From: Acidimicrobiia bacterium
GTDB taxonomy: Bacteria; Actinomycetota; Acidimicrobiia; Acidimicrobiales; Ilumatobacteraceae
Assembly (NCBI GenBank): GCA_010025655.1
Contig: RGSV01000022.1
Location: forward strand, 1-11,408
DNA length: 11,408 nt
Reading direction: 5' to 3'
The notes below the pieces were generated by a model. The model had not been told where the DNA came from. It did no database searches and worked only from the letters and a program-made list of their open reading frames with translations. Positions 5,067 through 11,408 of this stretch are shown here, piece after piece (the stretch's first letter is position 1; every line of letters starts with the position of its first letter). The position numbers and the translations under genes were made by a program.

Positions 5067-7421
5067 CTACTGAATCATCAGACTCGCGCGGAACTCAGCG
5101 TCGGCCACCATCGCTTTGATCTCGGGTGACGGTTCGCTCAGGCGTTCGAGCAGCACCGAGTGAATCTCGCCGGTGAAGCGATACACATGCGGGTAGTTGC
5201 CGACCACTGCACCAGAGTCGAGACCGACATCAAAAGTTTCGCCGCTCATCGAAAACACCACCGGCACCGTGCGCTCAACACGAACTGCTGCAACCGGCGC
5301 GTCATCCACTGACATGACGGCATCACCGCCTGCGCCGAATCCGCCGTCGTAGACGAAGTCGACCTCAATGCGGTGTCTGCCGGGTGATAGCGGTTTTTTC
5401 GCCGTCGCCACGTAGTGCTCGTGACCGACCCAGTTGTAGTGGTACACCGGCCGAGAGCCATCGTCGAGGTACAGGCTCCAGCCAGCCATGTTGCCGCCTT
5501 GGCAGGCGATCACGCCATGCGCGCCATTGCCAACCGTTACATCGGCAACGATACGGAACGAACAGTTCTTCAGGTTCACCACGTTGCGCTCGGGCATGCG
5601 CCAGTTGACGGCGGTGTAGGTCATCGAAGTGATGTCGCCGAGTGCATCGCCCACGTAGAACGTTGGTCCGAAGGTCTGCGCCGGCTCTTTCAACGGGTAC
5701 ACGTTGTGTCGTTTCGCCTCGCTGTCGAACAGGCTCTTGAGTTGCTCGAGTCGATCGGGGTGCTCGGCGGCAAGATCAACGCCTTGCGAGAAGTCGTTGC
5801 GAATGTCGTAGAGCTCCCACTTCTCTTGCGGTCCGTCGAACGGCACCGAACCGAAGCGATCCCACGGCACACGACCGTGGAAACACGACGCAATCCATCC
5901 GTCGTGATACATCGCGCGGTTGCCGAACATCTCGAAGTACTGCGTGTGATGCGTCTCGGCCGCGTTCGCATTGGCGAACGACGGCATCATTGACACGCCG
6001 TGCAGCGGCATCTGCTCGATGCCGTTCACGCTGTTTGGCGCCTCGATGCCCGCTGCTTCGAGGATCGTGGGGTAGAGATCGACCACGTGGTGAAACTGCT
6101 GTCTTAGCCCGCCCTTGTCGCTGATGCCCATCGGCCAGCGAACTGCCATGGCGTTGCGAGTGCCACCGAAGTGCGACGCGACTTGTTTCATCCATTGGAA
6201 CGGTGCGTCGAGTGCCCACGCCCACGCGAGGTTGTAGTGGTTCTCGCAGCGTGCTGTGCCGAAGTCGTCGATGTGTTCGAGGATCCAGTCGGGGTCTTCT
6301 GGCATACCGTTCTGAAACGATGGTGCACTCCACGCACCGTGCACCGTGCCCTCAGCTGACGCGCCGTTGTCGCCAGTGACATAGACGAAGATGGTGTTAT
6401 CGGCAATGCCGAGATCGTCGAGTGCGTCGAGCAATCTGCCGACTTGGGCGTCGGTGTGCGCCATGAAACCGGCGAACACTTCCATCAGTCGTCGCGCGGC
6501 TGGTTTGTATTTGTCGGGGTATTCGCCCCATGCGGGGATCTCCGCCGGTCGCGGCGTTAGCACCGTGCCCTTCGGAATGACACCGAGTTGCAGTTGGTGT
6601 TCATAGACGCGTTGTCGAAGCGCATCCCATCCATCGTCGAATTGACCCTTGAACTTGTCGGCCCACTCTGGCCACACGTGGTGTGGGCAGTGCATCGCGC
6701 CCGTCGCGAAGTAGGCGAAGAACGGACGATGCGGGTTGGTCGAGCGCTGCAGTTGCATCCACTCGATTGCGCGGTCGGCGATGTCTTCGGTCATGTGGTA
6801 GCGCTCGTTGTGTTCATACGGCATCACCGGTGTGGTCTGATCGAACATCGGTGGCTCGTACTGGCTCGCTTCGGCTGAAAGGATTCCGTAGAAGCGCTCG
6901 AAGCCCAAGCCCATCGGCCAACGGTCGAACGGGCCGGTCAAACTCTGTTCGCGCAGTGGCGTGAGATGCCACTTACCGAACGCCGCGGTGGAATAGCCGG
7001 AGAGTTTCAGGACTTCGGCAACGGTCGCCGCCTCGCGCGGAATGATGCAGTCGTAACCCGGAAACGCCGAACCGGCTTCTGCAATGCCTCCCATGTGCAC
7101 GGCGTGATGATTGCGCCCGGTCAACATCGCTGCTCGAGTCGGCGAGCACAGTGCGGTGGTGTGGAACTGGTTGAAGCGCAAACCCTCTCGCGCCACTCGG
7201 TCGAGAGCGGGCGTCGGCACCGGACCACCGAAGGTCGAGCACGTGCCGAAACCTACGTCGTCAAGCAGCACGATCACCACGTTCGGAGCACTCTTCTGCG
7301 GCAGGGTCAGCGGCTCAGCCGCGGGCTTAGATTCGGATAGCAAGCGAGCCATATTGCCCGCGAACGGTCGTGTCGCCCGCGGAAGTGCTGGGCCAGTGGG
7401 TTGCGTCGAGTGGCCGTTCAT
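5067..7421 (-). CDS. Type I (formylglycine) arylsulfatase
   Basis: The enzyme hydrolyses sulfate esters with a catalytic formylglycine made from an active-site cysteine. The 784-residue protein shows the metal-binding VIVLLDDVGFG (49-59, D54/D55), the modification motif C92-S-P-T-R96 followed by AAMLTGR, and GKWHL (149-153, K150 and H152). Further along are GAMHCPHHVW (241-250), GDNGAS (350-355, D351/N352) and K412. The C-terminal ~200 residues form a beta-rich extra domain, giving the long form of the family, similar in size to mycobacterial AtsA/AtsD (about 787 residues). It is a Cys-type motif, so a formylglycine-generating enzyme must be encoded elsewhere. No signal peptide is seen in the Pro/Thr-rich N-terminus, so the protein is probably cytoplasmic and would act after import. 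I chose the ATG at 7421 because it overlaps the stop of the upstream alkylsulfatase-like gene in an ATGA tetramer; upstream in-frame sequence lies inside that gene. A weak AGG sits just before the ATG. The substrate is unknown. Confidence 0.94.
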   Translation of the reverse strand: MNGHSTQPTGPALPRATRPFAGNMARLLSESKPAAEPLTLPQKSAPNVVIVLLDDVGFGTCSTFGGPVPTPALDRVAREGLRFNQFHTTALCSPTRAAMLTGRNHHAVHMGGIAEAGSAFPGYDCIIPREAATVAEVLKLSGYSTAAFGKWHLTPLREQSLTGPFDRWPMGLGFERFYGILSAEASQYEPPMFDQTTPVMPYEHNERYHMTEDIADRAIEWMQLQRSTNPHRPFFAYFATGAMHCPHHVWPEWADKFKGQFDDGWDALRQRVYEHQLQLGVIPKGTVLTPRPAEIPAWGEYPDKYKPAARRLMEVFAGFMAHTDAQVGRLLDALDDLGIADNTIFVYVTGDNGASAEGTVHGAWSAPSFQNGMPEDPDWILEHIDDFGTARCENHYNLAWAWALDAPFQWMKQVASHFGGTRNAMAVRWPMGISDKGGLRQQFHHVVDLYPTILEAAGIEAPNSVNGIEQMPLHGVSMMPSFANANAAETHHTQYFEMFGNRAMYHDGWIASCFHGRVPWDRFGSVPFDGPQEKWELYDIRNDFSQGVDLAAEHPDRLEQLKSLFDSEAKRHNVYPLKEPAQTFGPTFYVGDALGDITSMTYTAVNWRMPERNVVNLKNCSFRIVADVTVGNGAHGVIACQGGNMAGWSLYLDDGSRPVYHYNWVGHEHYVATAKKPLSPGRHRIEVDFVYDGGFGAGGDAVMSVDDAPVAAVRVERTVPVVFSMSGETFDVGLDSGAVVGNYPHVYRFTGEIHSVLLERLSEPSPEIKAMVADAEFRASLMIQ
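7418..7421 (-). other. ATGA overlap coupling the two sulfatase-family genes
   Basis: On the minus strand the TGA stop of the alkylsulfatase-like gene (7420-7418) and the ATG start of the arylsulfatase (7421-7419) share an ATGA tetramer, a standard sign of translational coupling. It ties the two genes into one transcript. Confidence 0.9.
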
Positions 7422-9175
7422 GACCTGAGACCGGGCACATCGAATGCCGCCCGAACGAGGTTGAGTGTCGTGGAGTCGCCCGAGACGACTATCGAGCCGC
7501 GCTGCACGCACTCCGACCATGTTGTGCGGCCAGAGAGCACGTCAATCAGCGTGTTGCGTGTGAGTGTGGCTTCGCTCGAGCTTGCCGCGCTGGTCGACAC
7601 GCGCGTCGGCACCGCTACGCCGTTTCGCACGTGCAAGCTGAGTCGCTCACCGTCAACGACGAACGCAGCGAGATGATCGATGCCCTCGACGAGTGACGGT
7701 TCGAGTGTTACTCGCAGTGTGTTGATAATCGTGGCGTTGTCGTGGTGTTGCACGAGTCGTGCGCTGAAGCGGTGCTGGTAGTAGCGATCCATCGGACCAG
7801 AGCCATCAAGATGTCGGGCGCGGGTGAGTGCCCAGTTGCGAATGTTGGCGGCCGGTGTTCGCTCACCGATCGTGCGCATGCATCGGGCGAGAAGTGCTTT
7901 GTCATCGGCTGTCGCGCCAGTCGTGCGCGCAAGCCACGTCGCCATTTCGGTAGCCCAGCGAACGTCGTTGTTGTCGAGCGCTCTCGCCGACTGTTCGCGC
8001 ACTTTGCTGCGACCACCAAAACCATCGATGAGTCGTTGATAGCGCTCGGCTGGTTCCATCGGAAACAACTTCGATTCGTCACCGTCAAACCAGCCCCGTA
8101 ATCCGGCGAAAATCTGCCGCACGTGGTGCTCTGCCACGCCGTAGAGCTCTGACGTGAGGTAGTCATCGTCGCAGCCGGCGGGCAGTTTCACCCGGTCGGC
8201 AATTTCATCGGCAGTCCAGCCCTTGTTGATGCCGCGCACGGTTTGATCCCACAGAAACTGAATTGCGTCACGTGAACGTGTGACGCGTTCGCGAATCTGC
8301 TTCTTGCCCGAGATTGCCGGGCCGTGAGCGCCGATGAGATGCTCTGGTTCCCATGCGAGCACCTGGTCGAAACCTCTCAGCAGCACACGTGGGTCGCGAT
8401 ACTCTTCGCCGCGAATCGCGTACACGTTGAAGAGCACCGGCCACACGGTGTTATGCACGCACAGCCCGCGCGAGGCGAAGTAGAAATTCACCGAGTCGTC
8501 TGAGTCGCTGGGGCAGTGCGCCCACTCAATGGTCTCACCAGCGAGCGTGAATGTGCCCGTCGAGTCGTCGAGCTCTTGCGTCACCGGCAGGTGCCCAGAT
8601 GTGAACGGTGCGTGCGCCGGGTTGCGATACCAACGCCCAAGGCCGACGTTGACGAGACCATCAGGGCCGTCTGCCGGAAGCGCGATAGCGAACTGCTCGA
8701 CGAGGCCGCGCGAGTACGCCGGACCAATCTCGGCCGAAGCGCGCGTGCGGTTCGTGGCAATTCGTTTGTGCCCAACGATTGGTAACTTCGCGCCAGCCGC
8801 GTTGGCGCGGGTCGCTGCACCACCGGATTTGCCAGCACCATCAGACTCTTCAAGAATCGCGGCAGTGCCGTCGACGTAGTGAAAGTGCGTGTAGATGACG
8901 CCAACTATCGGCGCCTGTTCGACGGCGCGCAGCTCACGCAACGCCTCGCGCATCTCTTCGATGCTCTCGCCAGTGTCGATGGCAATCACGCCATCGCGGG
9001 CCTTGATGAAGGTTTGGTTTGAGAGCCCGTTGCCGACCAAGCTCCACACTCCGTCGCACGGTGACTCAAACTGTCGTCTAATGACCTCGCTCTGACGCAC
9101 CGTGTCGCGATGTGCTCGCTGCCCACTGGGCATAACGATGGTGTTCTTGGGGTCGCGATCAAAACTTCGTGCCAC
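7418..9175 (-). CDS. SdsA1-like alkylsulfatase/metallo-beta-lactamase-fold hydrolase with altered metal motif
   Basis: The protein has the three-part layout of type III alkylsulfatases. An N-terminal metallo-beta-lactamase fold (about 1-290) is followed by an alpha-helical dimerisation domain (about 300-450, with LWDQTVRGINKGWTADEIADRVKLP-like sequence at 308-332). A C-terminal SCP2/sterol-carrier-like domain (about 460-585) is seen in NTLRVTLEPSLVEGID and VVDGERLSLHVRNG. Type III enzymes cleave primary alkyl sulfates such as dodecyl sulfate using two zinc ions. Here the canonical HxHxDH is replaced by HFHYVDG (97-103), and the usual E...HTLHN region reads CVHNTVWPVLFNVYAIRG, so several metal ligands are absent or moved. 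The His of a FASHHWP-like site remains as AHGP (283-286). No signal peptide is seen. The start is uncertain: GTG at 9175, 11 bp after the preceding gene, gives 585 residues; ATG at 9133 gives 571. The sequence between them (FDRDPKNTIVMP) looks coding. It is coupled to the arylsulfatase by ATGA. Activity on alkyl sulfates is not assured. Confidence 0.85.
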   Translation of the reverse strand: MARSFDRDPKNTIVMPSGQRAHRDTVRQSEVIRRQFESPCDGVWSLVGNGLSNQTFIKARDGVIAIDTGESIEEMREALRELRAVEQAPIVGVIYTHFHYVDGTAAILEESDGAGKSGGAATRANAAGAKLPIVGHKRIATNRTRASAEIGPAYSRGLVEQFAIALPADGPDGLVNVGLGRWYRNPAHAPFTSGHLPVTQELDDSTGTFTLAGETIEWAHCPSDSDDSVNFYFASRGLCVHNTVWPVLFNVYAIRGEEYRDPRVLLRGFDQVLAWEPEHLIGAHGPAISGKKQIRERVTRSRDAIQFLWDQTVRGINKGWTADEIADRVKLPAGCDDDYLTSELYGVAEHHVRQIFAGLRGWFDGDESKLFPMEPAERYQRLIDGFGGRSKVREQSARALDNNDVRWATEMATWLARTTGATADDKALLARCMRTIGERTPAANIRNWALTRARHLDGSGPMDRYYQHRFSARLVQHHDNATIINTLRVTLEPSLVEGIDHLAAFVVDGERLSLHVRNGVAVPTRVSTSAASSSEATLTRNTLIDVLSGRTTWSECVQRGSIVVSGDSTTLNLVRAAFDVPGLRS

Positions 9176-9186
9176 GACGCTGTGAA

Positions 9187-10320
9187 CTACTTCTTTTTGA
9201 ACCCAGGCGGGCACTTGGGCGGCGCGCCGCTTACCACTCGAGTGACCTTGCCTTTTACGCAGGTGATCTTCATGACTTTCGTCGTCGCTGGGCTCGTTGC
9301 CGCTGGTGCCGCCGTTGTTGCAGTGGTCTTTACGGCTACGGTGCCCGTCGACATAAATATCTGGTTGCCATCGGGGCCAGGCCCAAACAGTGATGCAAAC
9401 AATCGCAGCGTGTTGTCGGGCATCACCATGAGGTCGCAATCATCTGCGGTGTTCTCGGTGCCGAAGCTCGTCTTCTTCATCGTTGCTGGTATCCGCTTCG
9501 GTGCGCTGAACGTGAGCCCATCGGTTGAGAGTGCGTAGTGACACGACGACTGCCACTCAGAATTCGACTTCTCAATGTCGTTGTTGACGTGAAAAACGAT
9601 GCCCACTGCACCGCTCGGGTCAACGAATGCATGTGGGTGCAGATTGCAGCGTGTGCCTAGCTCGGGCCCGATGCGGTAACCCGAGTCGACGGTCCAAGTG
9701 AGTTGATCGGTGCTCGTTGCGCTGTAGATCTTGGTGTTGACTGCCTTGTCGCTGCCACACCTACGAAAGTATGACGACTCGTCGCCTACGTACATTCGAT
9801 AGCGACCGTCGGGAAGTTTGGCGACACCACCACCGTCAAGTTTCTCGAGACCGAACGCCGAAGGAGTGAGTCGAAGGCCCGACTCTTTCGTCCAGGTTTG
9901 ACCATCCGTTGAATACACCGACGCGATGCCAGTTTCGTTGCGTACGAACCCGCGATAGCCGCCATTCGGCGCGGCGACCACACTGATGTGCCCGAACGAC
10001 GCCTGAATTTCGGTGGGCCAGCGAAATGCTCTGTCGACTGACCAGTTCGCACCACCATCAGTAGACACCGTCGACCACTTCGTGTCAGAAGGTGAGCCGC
10101 CTTCAAAAATCATTCGCAAACGGCCAGCGCCATCAACGAATGCAGCACTATTGACGCCGGCACGAATGCTGCCGCTCTCGGCAATGCCCATAAGGATGTA
10201 GGTGACCACCAGTTTCGGCGTCGACCACGTATAGCTGGTGTCATCGCTTGCAGCGGCTCGAACTTGCAGAGGTGAAAGAGCGACAGCGAGCGTTACGAGC
10301 ACTGAGAGTTTTTTGCGCAT
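9187..10320 (-). CDS. Secreted Asp-box (sialidase-like) beta-propeller protein with Cys/Lys tail
   Basis: The 377-residue protein begins with a signal peptide: basic MRKK, a hydrophobic core at about 5-19, and a likely signal-peptidase site near VRAAAS (20-25). The mature part contains four Asp-box-like repeats, STDGGANW (86-93), STDGQTW (137-143), STDQLTW (203-209) and STDGLTF (265-271). These are spaced as in six-bladed sialidase/BNR propellers. Four cysteines (C188, C225, C260, C295) could form disulfides. A Thr/Ala-rich linker (about 329-349) leads to a tail with ITCVKGK (352-358) and CPPGFKKK (370-377). It may bind or hydrolyse glycans outside the cell. I see no clear sialidase FRIP motif or complete Arg triad, so calling it an enzyme is not justified. 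The ATG at 10320 lies 7 nt after a TAGCGT hexamer. It is the first gene downstream of that hexamer and sits 11 bp ahead of the alkylsulfatase-like start, so it is probably in the same operon. Confidence 0.83.
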   Translation of the reverse strand: MRKKLSVLVTLAVALSPLQVRAAASDDTSYTWSTPKLVVTYILMGIAESGSIRAGVNSAAFVDGAGRLRMIFEGGSPSDTKWSTVSTDGGANWSVDRAFRWPTEIQASFGHISVVAAPNGGYRGFVRNETGIASVYSTDGQTWTKESGLRLTPSAFGLEKLDGGGVAKLPDGRYRMYVGDESSYFRRCGSDKAVNTKIYSATSTDQLTWTVDSGYRIGPELGTRCNLHPHAFVDPSGAVGIVFHVNNDIEKSNSEWQSSCHYALSTDGLTFSAPKRIPATMKKTSFGTENTADDCDLMVMPDNTLRLFASLFGPGPDGNQIFMSTGTVAVKTTATTAAPAATSPATTKVMKITCVKGKVTRVVSGAPPKCPPGFKKK

Positions 10321-10327
10321 GATGGTG

Positions 10328-10333
10328 ACGCTA
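10328..10333 (-). promoter_or_regulatory. Putative -10 element (TAGCGT) for the sulfatase operon
   Basis: On the minus strand TAGCGT fits TANNNT and lies 7 nt before the ATG of the secreted propeller gene, consistent with leaderless transcription. It is in the 77-bp gap between the PotC-like gene and the propeller gene, the only sizeable gap between those genes. No Shine-Dalgarno sequence or -35 match is evident. Confidence 0.42.
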
Positions 10334-10397
10334 GGTCAGCGCCTCGCCTTGGCATGAACTGGAGCCCGCCTCAAGGGTGGGTACTCACCGACAGCGG

Positions 10398-11189
10398 TCA
10401 GCCGGGGTTTGAGTCGCCTAGGCGCTGGGCAAGCCACGCGATTGGCAGCGAGACCAGCATCACCAAGGTGGCCGTCACCGTCACGTAGGGAAGCACGTTG
10501 GGGCGGGAGAAGTTGTTCAAAATCCATTGGGGCAGCGTTTGTACGCCGGCTCCTGCGGTGAAGGTGGTGACCACCACTTCGTCGAAGCTCAGCGCAAACG
10601 CCAGGATGCCGCCCGCAAGCACCGCCGAACGAATAAGCGGCCACGTCACCAAGTGAAAAGTTTGAAACGGTGTCGCCCCGAGATCGGCCGAGGCTTCACG
10701 CAGGTTCGGTGCGATGCGACGCAACCTTGCGATCACATTGTTGTGCGCGACCACGATGCAGAACGTCGCATGGCCGGCGACCACCGAGAGAAACCCGAGA
10801 TCCCACCCGAAGCGCACGAAGGTGTTGCGAAGTGCTACACCCGTAACGATGCCTGGAAGGGCGATTGGCAATACGGCGAGAAAGCTGATTATGTTCTTAC
10901 CGTAAAACTCATATCGCTGCAACGCGAAGGCGAGCATTGAACCCAGCAAAATCGCGATGAGCATCGCCACGAACGCCAAGCGGGTTGAAGAGAACAATGC
11001 CTCGCGTGCACTCTCGACATCGAGGAAGCCCTGCCACCAACGCGTCGAGAATCCGACCGGCGGCCATGCAATCGACTTGGCCGAGTTGAACGACAATACG
11101 AAGATGAGCGCCAGCGGCAAGTACACCACACCCAGCACGGTGTATGTCACCAGTCGCAACGCGAGACGGCCGAGAGGTGAGAGCTGCAT
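10398..11189 (-). CDS. ABC transporter permease, PotC-like (spermidine/putrescine family)
   Basis: This 263-residue inner-membrane permease is one half of the channel of an ABC importer of the polyamine/iron/opine class. A cytoplasmic N-terminus is followed by a first helix (about 13-34), then a periplasmic stretch (PPVGFSTRWWQGFLDVESAREAL) typical of PotC. Further hydrophobic helices lie at about 68-90, 99-120, 132-152, 187-206 and 235-256. The EAA loop that docks the ATPase is visible as EASADLGATPFQTFHLVTWPLI (165-186). Length and layout match PotC. The ATG at 11189 shares its A with the TAA stop of the upstream permease gene (TAATG), so the two are translationally coupled. Its ATPase and substrate-binding protein must lie beyond the window. 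The substrate cannot be told from a permease; the adjacent sulfatase genes make a sulfated or amino-containing solute possible, but this is inference. Confidence 0.9.
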   Translation of the reverse strand: MQLSPLGRLALRLVTYTVLGVVYLPLALIFVLSFNSAKSIAWPPVGFSTRWWQGFLDVESAREALFSSTRLAFVAMLIAILLGSMLAFALQRYEFYGKNIISFLAVLPIALPGIVTGVALRNTFVRFGWDLGFLSVVAGHATFCIVVAHNNVIARLRRIAPNLREASADLGATPFQTFHLVTWPLIRSAVLAGGILAFALSFDEVVVTTFTAGAGVQTLPQWILNNFSRPNVLPYVTVTATLVMLVSLPIAWLAQRLGDSNPG

Positions 11190-11191
11190 TA
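11187..11191 (-). other. TAATG stop/start overlap between PotB-like and PotC-like genes
   Basis: Minus-strand TAATG lets the TAA stop (11191-11189) and the ATG start (11189-11187) share one base. No Shine-Dalgarno sequence is apparent, so reinitiation by the same ribosomes is the likely way PotC is made, keeping the two permeases in balance. Confidence 0.85.
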
Positions 11192-11408
11192 GAGGTTCTT
11201 GAACGCCCCGGCGCGCCCCATCACCGCGAGGTAGGCCACCATGATCATCATCGGCCACAACGTGAAAGCCGCAGCCAATGGTTGGTTCGGCGCTAGCAGT
11301 GCGCGCTCGATGATGTTGCCGATCATCTGAGCGGTGCCCCCGACGATCTTCACCGTGATGTAGTCGCCGAGCGAGAGTGAAAAGGTGAAGATGCTTCCCG
11401 CTGCGATA
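11189..11408 (-). CDS. ABC transporter permease, PotB-like (C-terminal end; rest outside window)
   Basis: Translating the minus strand in from the right edge gives about 72 residues ending at a TAA (11191-11189). The start of this piece reads FSLSLGDYITVKIVGG, which matches the conserved LGDYxTxxLVGG segment of PotB-type permeases (TLxDFxxPxLLGG-like). It is followed by GNIIERALLAPNQPLAAAF and a last hydrophobic helix (LWPMMIMVAYLAVM), ending in GRAGAFKNL. The gene continues beyond the window. The stop overlaps the start of the PotC-like gene by one base, the usual potB-potC order. Family assignment is strong from the GDY motif and the context. Confidence 0.85.
   Translation of the reverse strand, partial: IAAGSIFTFSLSLGDYITVKIVGGTAQMIGNIIERALLAPNQPLAAAFTLWPMMIMVAYLAVMGRAGAFKNL

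Noticed and set aside
5415..5993. A long + strand open frame antisense to the arylsulfatase
   Set aside because: The minus frame carries all the sulfatase motifs; the + frame is an antisense shadow typical of GC-rich DNA and shows no recognisable domain.
7422..7520. A longer arylsulfatase start at 7520
   Set aside because: The extra 33 residues lie inside the 3' end of the upstream gene and are Arg-rich without homology; the ATGA overlap at 7421 is the natural start.
9176..9439. An N-terminal extension of the alkylsulfatase-like protein up to 9439
   Set aside because: It overlaps the 3' end of the secreted propeller gene in another frame, is low-complexity and His/Arg-rich, and lacks family resemblance.
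9110..9538. A + strand open frame with hydrophobic stretches antisense to the propeller gene
   Set aside because: The hydrophobic runs arise from antisense of the Thr/Ala-rich linker; the minus frame has a signal peptide, Asp boxes and a promoter-like element.
10365..10381. Possible terminator hairpin CCCGCC / GGTGGG downstream of the PotC-like gene
   Set aside because: The stem contains an A:C mismatch when read as RNA from the transcribed (minus) strand, and there is no T-run, so it does not look like a real intrinsic terminator.

Overview
The window looks like a chromosomal piece of a moderately GC-rich actinobacterium, most likely a planktonic Acidimicrobiia-type lineage. The lineage call is an inference. 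It rests on an F420-dependent LLM-family oxidoreductase of the Rv3520c type, a ~785-residue arylsulfatase of the size seen in mycobacteria, leaderless-looking gene starts with TANNNT hexamers just upstream, and a secreted protein ending in a lysine-rich Cys-x15-Cys tail of a kind I associate with aquatic actinobacteria. No RNA gene, insertion sequence or CRISPR array was seen.

Left part (1-3700), cell wall and transport. The window opens inside a D-alanine--D-alanine ligase read on the + strand, with its C-terminal ~265 residues ending at 799. Immediately after its stop, on the opposite strand, lies the N-terminal ~87-residue portion of a Ddl (about 806-1072) with its own start and promoter-like hexamer. 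The two pieces barely overlap in Ddl coordinates and together nearly make one enzyme. This is a split, inverted ddl: a real inversion, an inverted duplication, or a chimeric assembly. murF follows on the + strand (1112-2419) and converges tail to tail, with overlapping stop codons, on a minus-strand MFS exporter (2416-3675).

Middle (3676-5017). A small Cys-rich zinc-ribbon protein (3709-3924) is divergent from the MFS gene across a short shared promoter region. It converges on an LLM-class F420-dependent oxidoreductase (3974-5017, minus), whose 3' end shows a small imperfect tandem duplication.

Right part (5067-11408), all on the minus strand. Read in the direction of transcription, from right to left, the order is a PotB-like permease (partial), a PotC-like permease (TAATG coupling), a 77-bp gap with a promoter-like hexamer, a secreted Asp-box beta-propeller protein, an SdsA1-type metallo-beta-lactamase-fold alkylsulfatase-like protein, and a formylglycine-type arylsulfatase (ATGA coupling to the previous gene). 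Two mechanistically unrelated sulfatase families are therefore translated from adjoining cistrons, behind a secreted propeller protein and a polyamine-type ABC importer. This suggests a locus for taking up and de-esterifying a sulfated or otherwise decorated organic compound. The substrate cannot be read from the sequence.

The points most worth a second look are the split/inverted ddl, the altered metal-binding motif of the alkylsulfatase-like protein within the sulfatase pair, and the recurring leaderless TANNNT start architecture.
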